A DNA stretch of 7,832 nt from Pseudomonadota bacterium (GTDB lineage: Bacteria; Pseudomonadota; Gammaproteobacteria; Burkholderiales; Rhodocyclaceae), in NCBI GenBank assembly GCA_009778425.1, contig WRJU01000164.1:1-7832 (forward strand), written 5' to 3'. Under the pieces are notes generated by a model. The model was not told the origin of the DNA. It saw only the letters and a program-made list of their open reading frames with translations, and searched no databases. Position numbers and translations under genes: made by a program. Positions 5,808 through 7,832 of this stretch are shown one piece after another; the first letter of the stretch is position 1, and the number at the start of each line of letters is the position of its first letter.

Positions 5808-6839
5808 ATGATGGCCGACACCAGACCGATGGGCGCGATGAGGAAGTGGTTCGTTGCCGGACTGTGCGTACTGTGCGGCTCGTCTTTCGCCGATCAGCCC
5901 GTCGGCAGTCTGGCCGTAAAGGACGAAGCGTCGCCGCCCGTCTCCGGGTTCTCTGAGGCAGATCCGCTGGGCTGGTTAGATCGTATCGGCGTGGCCAGCC
6001 GACAACTGAATTATGTCGGAACCTTCAGTTATCAGACGGGGCGGCGCATCGAGACATCGCGCATTGCGCATCGCTATGCCGGTGGCGAGGAAAGCGAGCG
6101 CATGGAAGTGCTTGATGGCAGCCCACGCGAAATCATCCGGCAGGGCGAGCAAATGCGTTGCGTACTGCCTGCCCAACGCACTGTCATTATCGGTCAGGCC
6201 GGGAAACGAGGCAGTTTCCCAGGCCGCCTGCCGCGAAGCCACACTGAGCTGACCGGCAATTACCATATCCGGCTGGATGGGGTAGGGCGTATTGCCGGAC
6301 ATGAAGCCCAGAAGCTGGTGCTCGAACCACGCGATGAATTGCGTTTCGGCCATGTGCTGTGGGCTGAGCTGCAAACCGGCCTGCTCCTCAAGTCGCAGAT
6401 GCTCGACGCCAGGGGGGAGGTGGTTGAACAATTTGCCTTCAGCGATGTGCGCATCGGCGGCGAGGTTGGCGACGAGTTGCTTGCGCCCCGTGTGAAGGTC
6501 TACGCGGACTGGCGCACGGTCGATGTCGGGGGGGACGACGAGGCGCAGATCAAGAGCCAATGGGCGCTCAGAGAACCTTTGCCCGGTTTTTCGCTGATGA
6601 CGATGATGCGCCATCGCAATGGGGGAGCCTTGCAAATGGTGTTCAGCGATGGGCTCGCTGCGATTTCGATCTTCATCGAACCGGCAGAAGCGGGAGTCGA
6701 GGCGCGCGGGGCTTATCCCGGAGGCGGCGCGGTCAACGTTTTCGAGCGTGTCGCGGACGGTCATCGGATCACGGTGCTGGGCGAAGTGCCAGCGCTGCTC
6801 GTGCAACGGGCGGCTAAAGCCGTCAAGGTGCTCAAGTGA
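5808..6839 (+). CDS. rseB: Periplasmic sigma-E regulator (RseB/MucB type)
   Basis: This 343-residue exported protein belongs to the MucB/RseB family, which binds the periplasmic tail of RseA and shields it from protease cleavage until envelope stress signals bind. A signal peptide is visible: MRKWFVAGLCVLCGSSFA with a likely type I cleavage before DQ (after residue 28). The first domain begins at about residue 50 with DPLGWLDRIGVASRQLNYVG and carries the family phrases YVGTFSYQ and GHEAQKLVLEPRDELRFGHVLW. The smaller C-terminal domain covers roughly residues 235-340. GGAGG at 5793-5797 is ten bases before the ATG at 5808. An ATG at 5799 overlaps the rseA stop as ATGA but is only one base from that site, and an ATG at 5838 would give a tighter signal peptide, so the exact start is uncertain. 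Its end overlaps the rseC start. Confidence 0.93.
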   Translation: MMADTRPMGAMRKWFVAGLCVLCGSSFADQPVGSLAVKDEASPPVSGFSEADPLGWLDRIGVASRQLNYVGTFSYQTGRRIETSRIAHRYAGGEESERMEVLDGSPREIIRQGEQMRCVLPAQRTVIIGQAGKRGSFPGRLPRSHTELTGNYHIRLDGVGRIAGHEAQKLVLEPRDELRFGHVLWAELQTGLLLKSQMLDARGEVVEQFAFSDVRIGGEVGDELLAPRVKVYADWRTVDVGGDDEAQIKSQWALREPLPGFSLMTMMRHRNGGALQMVFSDGLAAISIFIEPAEAGVEARGAYPGGGAVNVFERVADGHRITVLGEVPALLVQRAAKAVKVLK

Positions 6840-7315
6840 TCGAAACCAGGGCGGTCGTCGTGCGTACCGGGGAGGGCAAGGCATGGGTTCGTTTGCTCGA
6901 ACAGGCGGGTGGCTGCGGGCGCTGCGGTGAACCGGGCGGCTGCCATGCGCCCCGGTTGACGGAGATGTTCCGGGGTAGTGGGAGGATTTTTGCGGTTGAC
7001 GACCCGTTTGGCTTGCGCCTGGATGAGCGGGTCAGGCTTGTGGTCGACGATGGTGTACCGCTGCAGGCGGCGATGGCGAGCTATGGACTGGGGACGGTGC
7101 TGGCTCTGGCCGGTGCTGCACTGGGCGTTTGGCTGGCTCCGGCGGCACGGGTCGATCTGGCCGCAGCCACGGGGTTGGTGCTCGGAATTGCCGCGACGGT
7201 CATCATTCTGTTCGTTCGCGCGCGGCGGCATGGTACGTCTGTCCGGCGGCTGCGCGTTGAACGGGTCGGCGAAGAGGCCGCTGCCGGGTGCATGGGGATG
7301 GGGCAGGGCGCGTGA
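6836..7315 (+). CDS. rseC: RseC/MucC-type membrane protein
   Basis: This 159-residue inner-membrane protein starts at a GTG that overlaps the rseB stop as GTGA, which indicates translational coupling. The N-terminal cytoplasmic part begins METRAVVVRTGEGKAWVRL-like (residue 2 is Ile) and holds a cysteine cluster, GGCGRCGEPGGC, with Cys27, Cys30 and Cys36. Two membrane helices follow at about residues 76-100 and 107-127. This arrangement fits the RseC/MucC family, whose members modulate sigma-E activity mildly and have been linked to Rsx-type electron transport and SoxR reduction in E. coli. The cysteines could bind a metal or an iron-sulfur cluster, which is inference. The basic tail RARRHG agrees with a cytoplasmic C-terminus. 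The stop overlaps the next gene. Confidence 0.88.
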   Translation: MIETRAVVVRTGEGKAWVRLLEQAGGCGRCGEPGGCHAPRLTEMFRGSGRIFAVDDPFGLRLDERVRLVVDDGVPLQAAMASYGLGTVLALAGAALGVWLAPAARVDLAAATGLVLGIAATVIILFVRARRHGTSVRRLRVERVGEEAAAGCMGMGQGA

Positions 7316-7590
7316 GCACGCATGCGCGTACCTTTACGGTTCTGAGTCGGCAGTGGTGTCACCTTTGTCATGAACTGGTTGAGGCGCTGGAACCGATTGC
7401 GCGGCATTACGGCTGGCAGGTCGAGCTTGTCGATATTGAACGGGAGCCGGAATTGGAAGCGCGTTGGGATGAACTGATTCCCGTTGTGCTCGTGGACGGC
7501 GTGGAAATTTGCCATCACCGGCTCGACATGGAAGCCGTACACGCATTTTTTGGGGCTTTTCCTATAAACTCCCAAAGTTTTGCTGAATAG
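7312..7590 (+). CDS. Glutaredoxin-like thioredoxin-fold protein
   Basis: A 92-residue protein of the short glutaredoxin-like family often found before lepA in betaproteobacteria. The redox motif is CHLC (Cys16 and Cys19) after the first beta-strand FTVLSRQW. The middle strand is WQVELVDIEREPEL, and the thioredoxin-fold cis-proline is seen in IPVVLVDG. The length and fold suit a small thiol-disulfide protein, but the substrate is unknown. The GTG at 7312 overlaps the rseC stop as GTGA, so it is probably translated as part of the rpoE operon. An ATG at 7288 is in frame and would add eight residues that do not look like the family N-terminus. The end of the gene holds a TATAAA sequence that may serve lepA. 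Confidence 0.88.
   Translation: MSTHARTFTVLSRQWCHLCHELVEALEPIARHYGWQVELVDIEREPELEARWDELIPVVLVDGVEICHHRLDMEAVHAFFGAFPINSQSFAE
7563..7568 (+). promoter_or_regulatory. Possible -10 box for lepA
   Basis: TATAAA matches five of six -10 bases and lies in the last codons of the glutaredoxin-like gene, about 105 bp before the lepA ATG. No convincing -35 box is present at the right distance. lepA could equally be read from the upstream operon, so this is a weak candidate. Confidence 0.25.
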
Positions 7591-7671
7591 CCCTTCGCCC
7601 TTTCGGTTTTCCCAAGGTGGCGTGGCGGGCTTCTATTCGTGTGCCACAACCTTCCATACCTGCCCTGTACG

Positions 7672-7832
7672 ATGCTCCACATTCGCAATTTCTCCATCAT
7701 CGCCCACATCGACCACGGTAAATCCACGCTCGCCGACCGGATCATCCATCTTTGCGGGGGGCTGTCGGCGCGCGAAATGGAAGAGCAGGTGCTCGATTCG
7801 ATGGACATCGAGCGCGAGCGCGGCATCACCAT
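7672..7832 (+). CDS. lepA: Elongation factor 4, N-terminal part (cut by window edge)
   Basis: Only the first 53 codons are in the window. The protein is a cytoplasmic translational GTPase that acts on the ribosome (EF4, LepA) and affects elongation or 30S assembly. The P-loop AHIDHGKST is at residues 11-19, and RGITI, the G2 switch with its Mg2+-binding threonine, is at the right edge. The phrases HIRNFSIIAHIDHGKSTLAD and EEQVLDSMDIERERGITI are highly specific to LepA and separate it from TypA, EF-G and EF-Tu. The ATG at 7672 gives the family N-terminus (M-x-HIRNFS). No strong ribosome binding site is close by. The 81-bp gap from the glutaredoxin-like gene is longer than the other gaps in this cluster, so lepA may have its own promoter. 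Confidence 0.97.
   Translation, partial: MLHIRNFSIIAHIDHGKSTLADRIIHLCGGLSAREMEEQVLDSMDIERERGIT

Noticed and set aside
5976..6884. A 302-codon minus-strand frame opposite rseB
   Set aside because: rseB is well supported by its domains and signal peptide; the opposite frame looks like a compositional shadow.
7549..7580. TTTGGG / CCCAAA inverted repeat followed by GTTTT at the end of the glutaredoxin-like gene, considered as a terminator
   Set aside because: The stem is only six base pairs with a 16-nt loop and a very short T-run, too weak for an intrinsic terminator.

Overview
The window looks like a chromosomal core region of a betaproteobacterium, of the Nitrosomonadales/Rhodocyclales type. 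I infer this from protein similarity recalled by eye (AcpP, FabF, NadB, RpoE, LepA), from the gene order fabF - nadB - rpoE - rse genes - glutaredoxin - lepA, from the betaproteobacterial style of RseA, and from GC-rich codon use. No database search was possible, so the lineage is an inference. I see no insertion sequence, integrase, tRNA, rRNA or CRISPR array. Every gene in the window is intact, except the two cut by the window edges.

Layout. Positions 1-593 (minus) hold the N-terminal two hundred residues of a dynamin-like GTPase. A 218-bp divergent promoter region (594-811) leads into acpP (812-1051) and fabF (1142-2377), the acyl carrier protein and ketoacyl-ACP synthase II of fatty-acid synthesis. 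A small two-helix membrane protein of the YgfX/CptA family (2387-2872) follows fabF closely. It converges on, and slightly overlaps, nadB (2850-4457, minus), the L-aspartate oxidase of NAD synthesis. A 195-bp divergent region (4458-4652) separates nadB from the envelope-stress cluster rpoE (4653-5243), rseA (5278-5802), rseB (5808-6839) and rseC (6836-7315). A glutaredoxin-like gene (7312-7590) and the start of lepA (7672 to the window end) follow.

How the genes work together. rpoE-rseA-rseB-rseC form a standard extracytoplasmic stress module: a sigma factor, its inner-membrane anti-sigma factor, a periplasmic protector of the anti-sigma factor, and a membrane protein with a cysteine cluster. 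Start and stop codons touch or overlap from rseA through the glutaredoxin gene, so these genes are probably one translationally coupled operon. A plausible sigma-E-type promoter with a perfect inverted repeat over its -10 and start region lies in front of rpoE. The mucD/degP protease gene that often ends this cluster is absent.

I found no previously undescribed system. The observations most worth checking are regulatory: a hairpin that could hide the fabF ribosome binding site, the inverted repeat on the rpoE promoter, and a pair of G-tracts in the rseA membrane-segment codons that could be a mutational switch for sigma-E activity.
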